64,000 bases of DNA from Streptomyces sp. ITFR-21. Lineage in GTDB: Bacteria; Actinomycetota; Actinomycetes; Streptomycetales; Streptomycetaceae. A program made the position numbers and the translations under genes. The stretch covers positions 248,001 through 312,000 of the forward strand of contig NZ_CP134605.1 in assembly GCF_031844685.1 (NCBI RefSeq). Direction: 5' to 3'. Under the pieces are notes generated by a model. The model was given only the letters and a program-made list of their open reading frames with translations. It was not told the origin of the DNA and searched no databases. Position 1 is the stretch's first letter. Every line of letters starts with the position of its first letter. Below, in pieces: positions 53,110 through 62,075 of this stretch.

Positions 53110-54305
53110 AGCGGGCTCCTTTCGAAAGCCGTTGCGGGGGACAGGCGCCCGCGGTGGGACGGCAGGCATGCCGATCCGAGGTGGAGCAGCACCCCGGTCG
53201 CGGCGACCGCGGCGGCCGGCAAAGGCAGCCACCGGGCGTCCAGCCCGGCGGCCAGCGCCGCGCCGCCGAGGGCCGAGCCCGTCGCGCCGCCGAGATAGGT
53301 GGCGGAGCTGTTGAGGGCGAGGGCCGCGCCGCCCGAGGCTCCGAGAGCCTCCAGGGAGAGCAGCCGGTGCTGCTGGGGGACGACGAACGCCCAGCCCGCG
53401 GCCCCCCACACCAGCAGCGGCAGCAGGACCAGCCCGGGGACCGCCCCGGCCCAGGGCAGCACGGCCAGCGCGGCGGCCAGCGCTCCGAGCAGCGCGACCG
53501 AGATCCGGGCGGGGCGGCCGGCGCGGTCGAGCACCGCGCCGGCCAGCAGACTGCCGCACACCCCGCCGATGCCCCAGGCCCACAGGTAGGCGGTGGGGCT
53601 GTGCACCTGGGCGGTCCGCCGGAGCACCGGCCCGAGGTAGGTGTACAGGCCGAGGCTGGCCACCGTCTGGGTCAAGGTCACCGCGACGACGAGCGTGACC
53701 CGGGGCTGGGAGAGCAGCCGCAGCCGCCCGCGCAGGGACGGCAGGGCGGCGGCCCGTACCGGCGGCAGCCGCAGCGCCACCCCGAGCAGGGCGAGCGCGC
53801 CGAGTCCCGACACCGCCCACAGGGCGGCCCGCCAGCCGGAGTGGGCGGCCAGCAGCAGCCCGAGCGGCACTCCCAGCACCGTGCCCCCGCTCATCCCGCC
53901 CAGCACCAGCGCGAGCGCCCGGCCGCGCCGCTCCGGCGGGGCGAGCGCCGCCGCGGCGGTCGCCGCGGTCGGCGCGAACAGCCCCGCACCGGTGCCGGCC
54001 GCCGCGCGGGCCGACAGCAGCGTCCCGTAGGAGCCGGCGAGCGCGCTGGCCGCGTTGGCCGCGGTGAACACGACCAGCGCGGCCAGCAGTACGCGGCGGG
54101 TCCCGAGCCGGCCCAGCGCGACGGACAGCAGCGGCGCGGCCAGCGCGTAGCAGAGGGTGAAGACGGTCACGGCCTGGCCGGCCCGCGCGGCGGAGACGCC
54201 GAGGTCGCCGCCGATTCCCGGCAGCAGCCCGGCCATCACGTAGGCGTCCATGCCCATGGCGAAGGCACCGATTCCGAGCAGCCGGACACCACGCATCGTC
54301 TCCAT
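53106..54305 (-). CDS. MFS transporter (drug/metabolite exporter)
   Basis: A 399-residue major facilitator protein with 12 predicted membrane helices. The motif-A loop ALGRLGTRRVLLAALVVF and the motif-C-like segment GGMSGGTVLGVPLGLLLAAH support the DHA1 drug:H+ antiporter type. ATG 54305 is preferred (AGGGG six bases upstream); an ATG 18 bases earlier is possible. Divergent from the arsR-like gene, with a 64-bp shared promoter region, so it is probably repressed by that ArsR protein. Likely self-resistance or product efflux. Confidence 0.88.
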   Translation of the reverse strand: METMRGVRLLGIGAFAMGMDAYVMAGLLPGIGGDLGVSAARAGQAVTVFTLCYALAAPLLSVALGRLGTRRVLLAALVVFTAANAASALAGSYGTLLSARAAAGTGAGLFAPTAATAAAALAPPERRGRALALVLGGMSGGTVLGVPLGLLLAAHSGWRAALWAVSGLGALALLGVALRLPPVRAAALPSLRGRLRLLSQPRVTLVVAVTLTQTVASLGLYTYLGPVLRRTAQVHSPTAYLWAWGIGGVCGSLLAGAVLDRAGRPARISVALLGALAAALAVLPWAGAVPGLVLLPLLVWGAAGWAFVVPQQHRLLSLEALGASGGAALALNSSATYLGGATGSALGGAALAAGLDARWLPLPAAAVAATGVLLHLGSACLPSHRGRLSPATAFERSPL

Positions 54306-54327
54306 CACGCCCCTGGACCACAATGTT

Positions 54328-54348
54328 CCATAAAACTAGCCCAATGGA
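54328..54348. promoter_or_regulatory. Inverted repeat in the MFS-ArsR divergent promoter
   Basis: TCCAT and ATGGA bracket an AT-rich centre (TCCATAAAACTAGCCCAATG) between the divergent genes. The shape and position suit an ArsR operator. TAGGAT at 54358-54363 could be a -10 for the arsR gene but lies too near its start to be sure. Confidence 0.4.
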
Positions 54349-54369
54349 CGTTAGCAGTAGGATGAGGGT

Positions 54370-54693
54370 GTGCGCACTTATCCGCAGCCGAAGGTGGACG
54401 ACATCGACCTGTCCAGGGTCCTGTTCGCGCTGAGCGACCCGACGCGGCTGGCGATCGTGCTGGAACTGCGCCAAGCCGGGGAGCTCGTCGTCGGTGAGCA
54501 GCTGTCAGGCGCCGTACCGAAGTCCACGCTCAGCCACCACAACAGGATCCTCCGCGAGTCCGGTCTGACCAGCACCCGGCCGGACGGCACCCGCTGTTAC
54601 GTTTCGCTGCGCGAGCGGGACATGGAGCAGCGCTTCCCCGGCATGCTGGAGATGTTGCTTGCGTACTCGACTGTGGCGCACGGCCCGCGCTGA
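54370..54693 (+). CDS. ArsR-family transcriptional regulator
   Basis: A 107-residue winged-HTH repressor. The core reads LFALSDPTRLAIVLELRQAG and VPKSTLSHHNRILRESGLTS, with the wing RPDGTRCYVSLRERDM. No cysteine cluster for metal binding is present, so the inducer is probably an organic molecule or the control is redox-linked. GTG 54370 starts close after GATGAGG. It is divergent from the MFS exporter and probably controls it. Confidence 0.88.
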   Translation: MRTYPQPKVDDIDLSRVLFALSDPTRLAIVLELRQAGELVVGEQLSGAVPKSTLSHHNRILRESGLTSTRPDGTRCYVSLRERDMEQRFPGMLEMLLAYSTVAHGPR

Positions 54694-54786
54694 ACGGGTG
54701 CGGAGTCCCGCAGCTTCTCCAGGTTGCGTATTTCACCCGGGAGGGTGACCGACCTACGGTGTAACCCCACCTGGAGGGAGTGCACC

Positions 54787-56427
54787 GTGCTCGAACCTGC
54801 TGCCGTCGACGCGCTGTTCCGGCCGGATCTGCCCGAAACCGACCACTGGGAACGGCGTTACCCGCCCCGACGGCTCCCGGAGGGCGCCGAGGTGACGCGC
54901 TTCGCCCCGAGCCCGACCGGGCATCTGCACATCGGCGGCCTGTACACCGCCGCGGTCTCCCGGGCGCTGGCCCGGCAGTCCGGCGGCGTCCATCTGCTCC
55001 GCGTCGAGGACACCGACCAGGCCCGCCGGGTCGCCGGCGCCGCCGCCGCGTTCGTACGGCAGCTGACCGCCTTCGGGCTGCCGCCCGACGAGGGCGGGAC
55101 CGACGGCGGCGACTGGGGACCGTACCTCCAGTCCGACCGCGGGGACGTCTATCTGAGCCACATCCGCGCGCTGATGCGGCAGGGCCGGGCGTACCCGTGC
55201 TTCTGCGACCGGGGACGGCTCGCCCGAATCACCGAGGAGCAGCGCGCCTCCCGCTCGCCGCTCGGCTACTACGGCAGGTGGGCGCTGTGCCGCACGCTCA
55301 CCCCGGAACAGGCCGCCGACCGGGTGCGGTCCGGCGAGCCGTACGTGGTCCGCTTCCGCTGCCCGCCGGGGCTGCCCGGCCGGGTGCGGTTCGAGGACCG
55401 CATCCGGGGTTCGGTCACCACCCAGGACAACGGCAACGATGTCGTGCTGCTCAAGTCGTCGCAGGACCAACTGCCGCTGCCCACCTACCATCTGGCACAT
55501 GTCGTCGACGACCACCTGATGCGGGTGACCCTGGTCGTCAGGGGCGAGGAGTGGCTCTCCTCCACCCCGCTCCATCTGCAACTGCACACCGCGCTCGGCT
55601 TCGGACGGCCGGCCTACGCGCATCTCGCGCCGCTGATGAAGGCCGAGGGCGGCAACCGCCGCAAGCTCAGCAAACGCAAGGACCCCGAGGCGTCGGTCGA
55701 CTTCTACCTCACCGCGGGGTACCCGCCCGCCGCGGTCCAGCACTACCTGCGCGGGCTCGCCAACGCCCGGCTGATGGACGCCCCGACACACGAGGCGCTG
55801 GCCGCCCGCCTCCGGACGGCGGACATGAGCCCGGCCGGCCCGCTGCTGGACCTGCCCAAACTCCGCTCGATCAGCCGCGAGTCGATCGCCGGGCTGGCCG
55901 CCGCCGAGGTGTACCGGCAGCTGTGCAACTGGGCCGCCGAGTTCGACGCGGAGCTGCACCAGGTCCTGGTGCGCCGCGCCGAACTCGCCCACAGCGCCAT
56001 CGCCGTCAGCCGCAACGCCGCCGGCCACCCCCGCAAGGACCTGGTCCGCTGGTCGGACTTCCGCGACCGCTACGGCTTCTTCTTCCCCGAGCTCTTCGGA
56101 CCGGTGCCCGCGCCCGACGACGCCCGGTTCGGCGCGCTCTCCCCCGACCTGGTCCGCCGCGTCGCCGCGGACTTCGCCGCCCGGTACACCCACCCCGACA
56201 CCCCGGCCTCCTGGCTCGGCGGGCTGCGGGACCTCGCCGAACGGCACGGCTTCGCACCCGACACCAGGGCCCACCGGCTCGCCCCGTCCCGGTACGCCGG
56301 CCCGACCGGCGAGGTCGTCAACGTCGTGCGGGTCTGCCTGACCGGCTCCGCGCGCAGCCCCGACCTGTTCGAGGTGGTCCGGGTGCTGGGCCGCGACGAG
56401 GTGCTGCGCCGGCTGGCCGTGGGCTGA
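54787..56427 (+). CDS. gltX: Glutamyl-tRNA synthetase paralogue
   Basis: A 546-residue class I synthetase. The HIGH-type motif is PSPTGHLHIGGLYTA at about residues 41-55 and the KMSKS-type motif is RKLSKRKDPE at about residue 293. A zinc-site-like region (PCFCDRGRLARITEEQRASR) lies between them and an anticodon-binding C-terminal part is present, so it is a full GluRS and not the short glutamyl-queuosine type. It has an extra 35-residue N-terminal lead. GTG 54787 follows GGAGGGAG. Its placement with hemA and hemL suggests it loads glutamate on tRNA for aminolevulinate synthesis, or acts as a resistance copy; sequence alone does not decide. Confidence 0.9.
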   Translation: MLEPAAVDALFRPDLPETDHWERRYPPRRLPEGAEVTRFAPSPTGHLHIGGLYTAAVSRALARQSGGVHLLRVEDTDQARRVAGAAAAFVRQLTAFGLPPDEGGTDGGDWGPYLQSDRGDVYLSHIRALMRQGRAYPCFCDRGRLARITEEQRASRSPLGYYGRWALCRTLTPEQAADRVRSGEPYVVRFRCPPGLPGRVRFEDRIRGSVTTQDNGNDVVLLKSSQDQLPLPTYHLAHVVDDHLMRVTLVVRGEEWLSSTPLHLQLHTALGFGRPAYAHLAPLMKAEGGNRRKLSKRKDPEASVDFYLTAGYPPAAVQHYLRGLANARLMDAPTHEALAARLRTADMSPAGPLLDLPKLRSISRESIAGLAAAEVYRQLCNWAAEFDAELHQVLVRRAELAHSAIAVSRNAAGHPRKDLVRWSDFRDRYGFFFPELFGPVPAPDDARFGALSPDLVRRVAADFAARYTHPDTPASWLGGLRDLAERHGFAPDTRAHRLAPSRYAGPTGEVVNVVRVCLTGSARSPDLFEVVRVLGRDEVLRRLAVG

Positions 56428-56517
56428 CGTCCGGCCGGCGGGGCGGGGCGGCGGGTCCGGCCGGGACGCGGCGGCGGGCGGCCGGGACAGCCGGCATGGC
56501 GCGGGCCGCGCGGGCGG

Positions 56518-57789
56518 TCAGGAAGCGACGGGCTCGGTGGTGACCTGGACCAGCTCCGCCGCCTCGGCGGCCCGCTCCGCCGCCTCGGCGGCGTCCGCCC
56601 CCTCGGCGATGACCTCGCCGACCCGGTCCCAGGAGGAGTGGGCCGGGCGTACGGCACCGCCCTGCGCGGGCGTCACCAGGACGGTGTGCACGCCCGGCCG
56701 GGCGGAGGCGTCGGCGACGCCGTCGATCGCGGTCACCGTTCCGGGCGGCGCGGACAGGAAGCGGATCGCCGCACCCCCGGCCGGCTCCCGCGGGGTGTCC
56801 GGCAGCCGGCCGAGCAGGGTCTCCAGATAGGCGCGGACGAAAGGGAAGGCGTAGGCCAGCCGGATCAGCAGCGGGATCTCGTCGCCCGGCATCCGGGCCG
56901 CGCACTCCACCAGGTACGGCTCCGGGTCGGCCGCGGCCACGATCCACTCGCAGTGCAGCACCCCCGCCCCGAAGCCGGCGGCCTCGGCCAGCTGCGCGGT
57001 CCGCCGGATCAGCAGGTCCCGCTGCCCGTCCGGTACGGGGGCGGGCAGGACGTGTCCGGTCTCCACCGGGAAGCGGCCGGGCAAGACGTCCTTGGCGGTG
57101 ACGTTGGCGAAGCAGGGCCGGCCCTTGGCGACCAGCATCTCCACGCTGAACTCGGCGCCGTGCACGGCTTCCTCGATGAGCACCTCGGAGGGGATGCCCC
57201 GGTCGGGCACCACCCGCCCCTCCTCCACCTCGGTGGACAGCGACCAGCCGGTCCTGAGCTGCTCGCGGTCGGTCAGGATCTGCACGCCGAGGCTGGCCTG
57301 CCGGCTGGACGGCTTCAGTACGCAGGCGCCGCCCACCTCGTCCATGAACGCCTGGGCCGCCTCGACGCCGTCCACCCGGGTGTAGCGGGGGTTGCGTATG
57401 CCGGCGCCGGCGGCCAGGTCGCGCAGCCTCGCCTTGTTGCGGAACACCTGCCCGCCGAGCGTCCCGGCGCCGGGCAGGCCCAGCGCGTCCGCGGCGACGG
57501 CGGCGGCCGTGACGCCGTACTCGACGCCGGGCACGACCGCCACCGCGCCGCGGACCAGGTCCTCCCCGAGCAGCAGCTTCAGCTCGCTCGCGCGCTGGTA
57601 CTCCCTGGGCACCACCCGGGAGACCGCGGGGAACTTCTTCGCCAGCTGGTGCAGGTCCCGCTTGCGCACCACGTCGGGCTCCTCCACCACCAGCACGCTG
57701 CCGGGCGGCAGGTCGCCGGCGAGGTTGCTGAGGATGTTGGCGCTGAAGCCGAAGAAGAGGATCTGTTCCCGGCCGATGTCGTCGATCAC
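56518..57789 (-). CDS. ATP-grasp ligase 3
   Basis: A 423-residue ATP-grasp enzyme of the carboxylate-amine ligase type. Central features are GTLGGQVFRNKARLRDLAAG, the ATP-binding ACVLKPSSRQASLGVQILTD and VLIEEAVHGAEFSVEMLVAK; the metal-binding stretch is VLHCEWIVAAADPEPYLVEC. The C-terminal PGTVTAIDGVADASARPGVH domain recurs in ligase 1. It would form an amide or peptide bond from an acyl phosphate. GTG 57789 overlaps the GNAT gene stop. It is the last gene of a four-gene operon and convergent with gltX. Confidence 0.85.
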   Translation of the reverse strand: MIDDIGREQILFFGFSANILSNLAGDLPPGSVLVVEEPDVVRKRDLHQLAKKFPAVSRVVPREYQRASELKLLLGEDLVRGAVAVVPGVEYGVTAAAVAADALGLPGAGTLGGQVFRNKARLRDLAAGAGIRNPRYTRVDGVEAAQAFMDEVGGACVLKPSSRQASLGVQILTDREQLRTGWSLSTEVEEGRVVPDRGIPSEVLIEEAVHGAEFSVEMLVAKGRPCFANVTAKDVLPGRFPVETGHVLPAPVPDGQRDLLIRRTAQLAEAAGFGAGVLHCEWIVAAADPEPYLVECAARMPGDEIPLLIRLAYAFPFVRAYLETLLGRLPDTPREPAGGAAIRFLSAPPGTVTAIDGVADASARPGVHTVLVTPAQGGAVRPAHSSWDRVGEVIAEGADAAEAAERAAEAAELVQVTTEPVAS

Positions 57790-58349
57790 TGCTGTTCTCC
57801 ACGGGGTGTGCGGGGTGCCGGCCCGGGCGGCCCGGGCAGCGCGAGGGTGAAGCGTGTCTTGGCCCGTCCCAGCGCGCCGTGCCGACCGTAGAAGCGGATG
57901 GCGTCCGCGTTCCAGTCGGGGGTCTGCCACTCGGCCCGGGGCGCCCCCAGCCGGGTGCCGTGGGCGGCGACTTCGCGCAGCACCGCGGCGCCCACGCCGC
58001 GGCCGCGGTGTTCCGGGTCGAGGTACAGGCAGTCCAGGTGCAGGTAGTCGCGCACGCTCCAGGCGGCGAACTCCAGGCTGTAGGCGGCGTATCCGGCCAG
58101 CCGCCCGACGGGCGCCGCGGGCGGTACGACGACCAGGGCCCAGACCCGGGGGGAGGCGGCGGACACCGCCTCGATCAGCGCCGCCGCGGCGCCGGGCTCC
58201 GGCGCGCCGAGCCGCTCGTAGTCGGCGTGGTCGGTGTACAGCCGGGTCAGTTCGGCCTGGTCGCCGGGCGCGGCCGGGCGGACGGCGTAGCCCGCCGGGA
58301 GGCCCGCCGCCGGGCCGTCCGTCATCGAGTGCCGCCGGTCGTCCGTCAC
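57786..58349 (-). CDS. GNAT-family N-acetyltransferase
   Basis: A 187-residue acetyltransferase. The acetyl-CoA-binding motif A is LDPEHRGRGVGAAVLREVAA with the RGRGVG loop, and the fold ends with the DWNADAIRFYGRHGA segment seen in amino-group acetylators. GTG 58349 overlaps the stop of ligase 2; an internal ATG at 58325 is an alternative. Its place between two ATP-grasp genes points to N-acetylation of a peptide or amino acid intermediate, or self-protection. Confidence 0.87.
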   Translation of the reverse strand: MTDDRRHSMTDGPAAGLPAGYAVRPAAPGDQAELTRLYTDHADYERLGAPEPGAAAALIEAVSAASPRVWALVVVPPAAPVGRLAGYAAYSLEFAAWSVRDYLHLDCLYLDPEHRGRGVGAAVLREVAAHGTRLGAPRAEWQTPDWNADAIRFYGRHGALGRAKTRFTLALPGPPGPAPRTPRGEQQ

Positions 58350-59623
58350 GGGGTGTCACCGGCGGCCGGCACCACCAGGACGTCCAGGCGTCCGTCCAGT
58401 TCGGCGGCGACGGCCTCGATCCGGTCCAGGTCGGCCGGCTCCCGGTAGGGCCCGTTGACGCTGAGCGAGCCGGCGATGTCATAGCCGGCCGGGGCGCGCC
58501 GCAGCCGGTCGCCCGGACGGGCCACCGGCACGTAGGACTGGAAGTACGGCGACAGGGCCGCCTGGCCGGGGGTGTTGCGCAGCAGCAGGCCGGTCCGGTA
58601 GGCGTACGTGATGCAGGTGGCGCGGCGCGGCGGCAGCCGGCGGACCTCGCCCTCCCACACCTGCGCGGGGTCGCCGGCGGTCAGCGCCTTGGCGAACAGC
58701 CGCACCACGTCGATGCCGTGCACCTCGCGCAGGTTGTGGTAGTTCTGGCCGCCGCTCATCCGGGTGCTGAACTCCACCACCCGGAACCGGCCTTCGCGGT
58801 CCTGCCGCAGTTCGACGTTGAACAGGCAGTGCTCGACCTGGAGTCCTTTGGTGATGCTCTCGGCGATGGCGGTAAGGCCGGGCTCCAGCTCCGGCGTGCG
58901 GAACGGGAGGGTGTAGAAGTCCTCCTCGAAGTACGGGCCGGGCATGTGCATCTTGTTGATGATCCCGGCCAGGTGGAAGCGCCCGAAGAGCACGACCCCG
59001 TCGAGCGTGACCTCCTCGCCGGGCAGGAACTCCTCCAGCAGCGCGAAGGTGCGCTCGCGGCCGGTGAAGTAGTTGCCCTCGCCGGAGCGCGCCATCCGCT
59101 CGATGGCGCCCAGTCGGTCGGCCAGTTCGGCCGGCCCGGCGACGAGTGCCACCCCGCGGCTGAAGGCGGCGTGCGTCGGCTTGACGATGAGCGGGTAGCC
59201 GAGCCGCTCGGCGGCGGCCAGCGCCTCGGCGGTGTCCGCGACGGCCGCGTAGCCGACGGTGGGGATGCCCTGGTCGGCCAGGAACTCCCGCTGCCGCCGC
59301 TTGTCCCGGGCGATCGCGTCGGCCTCCGGGGCGGCCCAGGCGTTGCCGAGCCGCTCGTTGACCACGGAGGTGAGGTGGATGTCGGTCTCGGCGAAGGTGA
59401 GGGCGGTGCCGATGCCCGCCGCCTCGGCCAGGGCGACGGCGTCCGCGGCCACCTCCTCCACCGGCCGCCCGGCGGGGACCAGCGTCACCGCCGCGAACCG
59501 GCCGTCGGTCTCCAGGCCGGGCACCTCGGTGAGCAGGTGCAGTTCGCGGCCCATCATCCGGAGCGTGGCGATGTGGTCGGCGTGCCAGAGCACGCTCTTG
59601 CGCATGATGAGCAGCAGCCGCAT
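58346..59623 (-). CDS. ATP-grasp ligase 2
   Basis: A 425-residue ATP-grasp enzyme. Seen are DKRRQREFLADQGIPTVGYA, the nucleotide-binding GYPLIVKPTHAAFSRGVALV and EEFLPGEEVTLDGVVLFGRF, then FNVELRQDREGRFRVVEFST with the Mg-binding Glu/Asn pattern RMSGGQNYHNL. This arrangement is usual in carnosine-synthase-like and L-amino acid ligases. ATG 59623 directly follows the stop of ligase 1, and its own stop overlaps the acetyltransferase start. It probably joins two amino acids or an acid and an amine. Confidence 0.85.
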   Translation of the reverse strand: MRLLLIMRKSVLWHADHIATLRMMGRELHLLTEVPGLETDGRFAAVTLVPAGRPVEEVAADAVALAEAAGIGTALTFAETDIHLTSVVNERLGNAWAAPEADAIARDKRRQREFLADQGIPTVGYAAVADTAEALAAAERLGYPLIVKPTHAAFSRGVALVAGPAELADRLGAIERMARSGEGNYFTGRERTFALLEEFLPGEEVTLDGVVLFGRFHLAGIINKMHMPGPYFEEDFYTLPFRTPELEPGLTAIAESITKGLQVEHCLFNVELRQDREGRFRVVEFSTRMSGGQNYHNLREVHGIDVVRLFAKALTAGDPAQVWEGEVRRLPPRRATCITYAYRTGLLLRNTPGQAALSPYFQSYVPVARPGDRLRRAPAGYDIAGSLSVNGPYREPADLDRIEAVAAELDGRLDVLVVPAAGDTP

Positions 59624-60862
59624 CTACGCCTCCGGCCCGGTGGCGACGTCGATCGCGCCGAGCAGCCGCTCGCAGGCGGCGATGGCGGCCGAGGTATCGC
59701 CGCCGGTGGCCACCAGCTGGCCTATCCGGTCCCAGTTGCCGCGCAGCGGGTTGACCACGTCCCCGGGGACCAGGTCGAAGTCCAGGGCGACGACGGCCGG
59801 GTCGGCGCGCACGTCCTCCACCCCGTGCACCGCGGTGACGGTGCCGGGCCGGCCGATCAGGAAGCGGGTGGCCGCCGAGCGCAGCGGTTCCGGGCGGTCG
59901 GGCAGCTCGTCCACCAGGCGGAACGGCCAGCCGACGGCGTAGGTGTCCAGGTCGATGCCGTAGGCGGCGTGCACCATCTCGTTGATGCGGTCGCCACCGA
60001 CCCGGTTGTGGGACTCGATGACCACCGGGCCGCGGCCGGTGAGCTTGATCTCGGTGTGGGTGGGGCCGTCGGTCAGGCCCATGGCGGTCAGGAAGTCCGT
60101 CGTCGCGGTCACCACGGCCTGTTCCACCGCCGGTTCGAGCCGGGCCGGCAGGGCGTGGCCCAGCTCCACGAAGCCGGTGTCCAGCACCGCCTTCTCGGTC
60201 ACCGCCACGACCACGTGCCGCCCGGCGAAGCTGAACCCCTCCACGCTGTACTCGGGGCCGTCCAGGAACTCCTCGGCGATGAAGTCGCCGACCGGGAAGA
60301 AGCGGGCCCACTGGTTGGCGCCGGTCCGGCGCAGGTCCTCGATGTGCGCCCACACCGGGTCCAGCTGCTCCTCGCCGGTGACCTTCACCACGCCGAAGCT
60401 CGCGGTCACCGCGACGGGCTTGACGATGAACGGGTAGCCGTGGGCGGCGCCGAAGGCGGCCAGGTCCGCGCGGCCGGTGATCCGGGCGGCGGCCGGGCCG
60501 GGCAGCCCCTGCTCGGCCAGGTGCCGGCGCATCAGCCACTTGTCGGTGAAGCGGTGGCTCACCTCGTAGGAGGTGCCGCCCAGTTCGAGCAGGTCGTTGA
60601 CGCGGCCCACCGGGTCCAGGCCGGGTTCGGTGAGCGAGACGGCCGCGCCGAAGCCCCATGCCTCGTGCGCGGCGGCGGCCAGCGGGCGCAGCACGCGCCA
60701 GTCGGTGTAGTCGCCGAGCAGCGCACCGGCCACCAGTTCCCCGTGCGCCGGGCCGTACTGCTCCTTGAGCTGGATGTGGACGACGTCCAGGCCGAGTCGC
60801 CTGGCCTTCTGGACGATCTTGAGTTTGCCGCCGACGATCAGCAGCGTGCGGTCGGGGTTCAC
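59624..60862 (-). CDS. ATP-grasp ligase 1
   Basis: A 412-residue ATP-grasp enzyme and first gene of the operon. N-terminal pre-ATP-grasp part: LLIVGGKLKIVQKARRLGLD. ATP-grasp: FTDKWLMRRHLAEQGLPGPA, YPFIVKPVAVTASFGVVKVT, FIAEEFLDGPEYSVEGFSFA. Metal site: THTEIKLTGRGPVVIESHNR with VGGDRINEMV. It ends with the same C-terminal domain as ligase 3 (PGTVTAVHGVEDV). GTG 60862 follows GGAG. Three such ligases in one operon suggest stepwise, non-ribosomal, non-NRPS peptide or amide assembly. Confidence 0.87.
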   Translation of the reverse strand: MNPDRTLLIVGGKLKIVQKARRLGLDVVHIQLKEQYGPAHGELVAGALLGDYTDWRVLRPLAAAAHEAWGFGAAVSLTEPGLDPVGRVNDLLELGGTSYEVSHRFTDKWLMRRHLAEQGLPGPAAARITGRADLAAFGAAHGYPFIVKPVAVTASFGVVKVTGEEQLDPVWAHIEDLRRTGANQWARFFPVGDFIAEEFLDGPEYSVEGFSFAGRHVVVAVTEKAVLDTGFVELGHALPARLEPAVEQAVVTATTDFLTAMGLTDGPTHTEIKLTGRGPVVIESHNRVGGDRINEMVHAAYGIDLDTYAVGWPFRLVDELPDRPEPLRSAATRFLIGRPGTVTAVHGVEDVRADPAVVALDFDLVPGDVVNPLRGNWDRIGQLVATGGDTSAAIAACERLLGAIDVATGPEA

Positions 60863-60953
60863 GGGGCTCCATCGGGGTTACCGCGGCGGCGCGGCCGGTA
60901 CGGGTGGGTCGGCGGTGCGGACGATACGGGCGGTGCGGCGGGGGCTGCCGCCA

Positions 60954-60997
60954 CGGGCGGGTGCCGGCCGGGCCGTGGCCGCGGCGGCACCCGCCCG
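60954..60997 (-). terminator. Hairpin terminator after the rhodanese gene
   Basis: CGGGCGGGTGCCG (60954-60966) pairs with CGGCACCCGCCCG (60985-60997), a perfect 13-bp stem with an 18-base loop that can itself pair partly. It separates the rhodanese operon from the ATP-grasp operon. Confidence 0.7.
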
Positions 60998-61003
60998 CGC
61001 GGT

Positions 61004-61441
61004 TCAGACGTCGGTGCCCTCGAAGGGCTGGCCCTCGGCCTGCCAGCCGGGGACGCCGCCGATCATCTCCTTGACGCGGTAGCCGAGCGCGGCCAGCTTG
61101 GCGGCGCCCTTGGTGGCCCCGTTGCAGTGGGTGCCCCAGCAGTAGGTGATGTACAGCGTGGCCTTGTCCAGGCCCAGACCGTCCACGCTCTCCGGGGTGA
61201 TCTCCCAGTGCGGCAGGCTCACCGCGCCGACCACGTGCCGGCTCTCGTACGCCTCGCGGCTGCGCACGTCCAGCACGGTGAAGCCGGTGACGCCCTCTTT
61301 GATGTCGTGCCAGACGTCGGAGGGGTCGCACTCGAAGTGCAGCTTGCCCAGGAAGAAGGCGGCCGCGGCCGACGGGTCGGCGGCGGGCACGTCGAAGAGT
61401 TTGCTCTTGGGCGAGAACAGGGCTTCGAGGTCGGTGGACAT
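61004..61441 (-). CDS. Rhodanese-domain sulfurtransferase
   Basis: A 145-residue single-domain rhodanese. The fold is marked by FTVLDVRSREAYESRHVVGA, SLPHWEI, and the active loop YCWGTHCNGATKGAAKLAAL, with Cys101 as the likely catalytic residue and a second cysteine, Cys106, in the loop. The C-terminal MIGGVPGWQAEGQPF is typical. A 25-residue N-terminal extension precedes the domain. It could carry persulfide sulfur for the pathway. It is the last gene of the MetRS-permease-DinB-rhodanese group. Confidence 0.9.
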   Translation of the reverse strand: MSTDLEALFSPKSKLFDVPAADPSAAAAFFLGKLHFECDPSDVWHDIKEGVTGFTVLDVRSREAYESRHVVGAVSLPHWEITPESVDGLGLDKATLYITYCWGTHCNGATKGAAKLAALGYRVKEMIGGVPGWQAEGQPFEGTDV

Positions 61442-61470
61442 GGTCGGGTTCCTTCCGGAGGGGAGGGCGG

Positions 61471-62004
61471 TCAGCGTGTGGTGAGTGTCTCGACGGCGCG
61501 CTCGATCTGGTTGAGGTGCGCGATGTCGTGCGCGGCGACTTTACGCACCATTTCGTCGAAGGTCTCGGGGCCCTGCTCGCCGTGGACACCGGTGCGGTGC
61601 CACTGGTCGCGCGGGAAGGAAGAGATGAGCACCACGTTGGAGGCGCGCAGCCCCTCCCAGGCGGTGAGCAGCTGCGGGAACGGCAGCCGGGGCAGCGGGG
61701 TCCACCGCTTCTCGTCGTAGCCGGGGTAGACCGGGTTCTCCTCGGTGAGCACCAGCCGCCAGCGGAAGCCGTAGACGATGTCCACGTCGAAGATGTGGGC
61801 GATGATCTCGGCGGCCGACCACTCCCCCGGCTCGGGCGCGGCGGTCACCACGTCCAGCGGCAGCTCGCCGAGCAGCCGGCGGGCCTCGGGGGCGGTGTTG
61901 CTGATCGCCTCCAGCGGGTCCTTGTCGCCGATCAGGTCGAGCAGGGCCTGCTTGTACTTGGCGGGCTCGGCGGTGGCGTCCGGGATCTCGATGGGCTCGA
62001 TCAT
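61471..62004 (-). CDS. DinB-superfamily protein
   Basis: A 177-residue four-helix-bundle protein of the DinB/YfiT fold. Metal-ligand histidines appear in EWSAAEIIAHIFDVDIVYGF and in VRKVAAHDIAHLNQIERAVE. In actinobacteria the fold includes mycothiol-dependent transferases and isomerases, so a thiol-dependent step is possible. ATG 62004. The rhodanese gene starts 29 bp downstream, so the two are co-transcribed. Confidence 0.85.
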   Translation of the reverse strand: MIEPIEIPDATAEPAKYKQALLDLIGDKDPLEAISNTAPEARRLLGELPLDVVTAAPEPGEWSAAEIIAHIFDVDIVYGFRWRLVLTEENPVYPGYDEKRWTPLPRLPFPQLLTAWEGLRASNVVLISSFPRDQWHRTGVHGEQGPETFDEMVRKVAAHDIAHLNQIERAVETLTTR

Positions 62005-62075
62005 GGGGTTCGCGTTCCTTCGCTTGAGGGGTGTCGTACGTGCGGGTCCCGGCGTGCCGCCGGTCGGTGCGGGGG

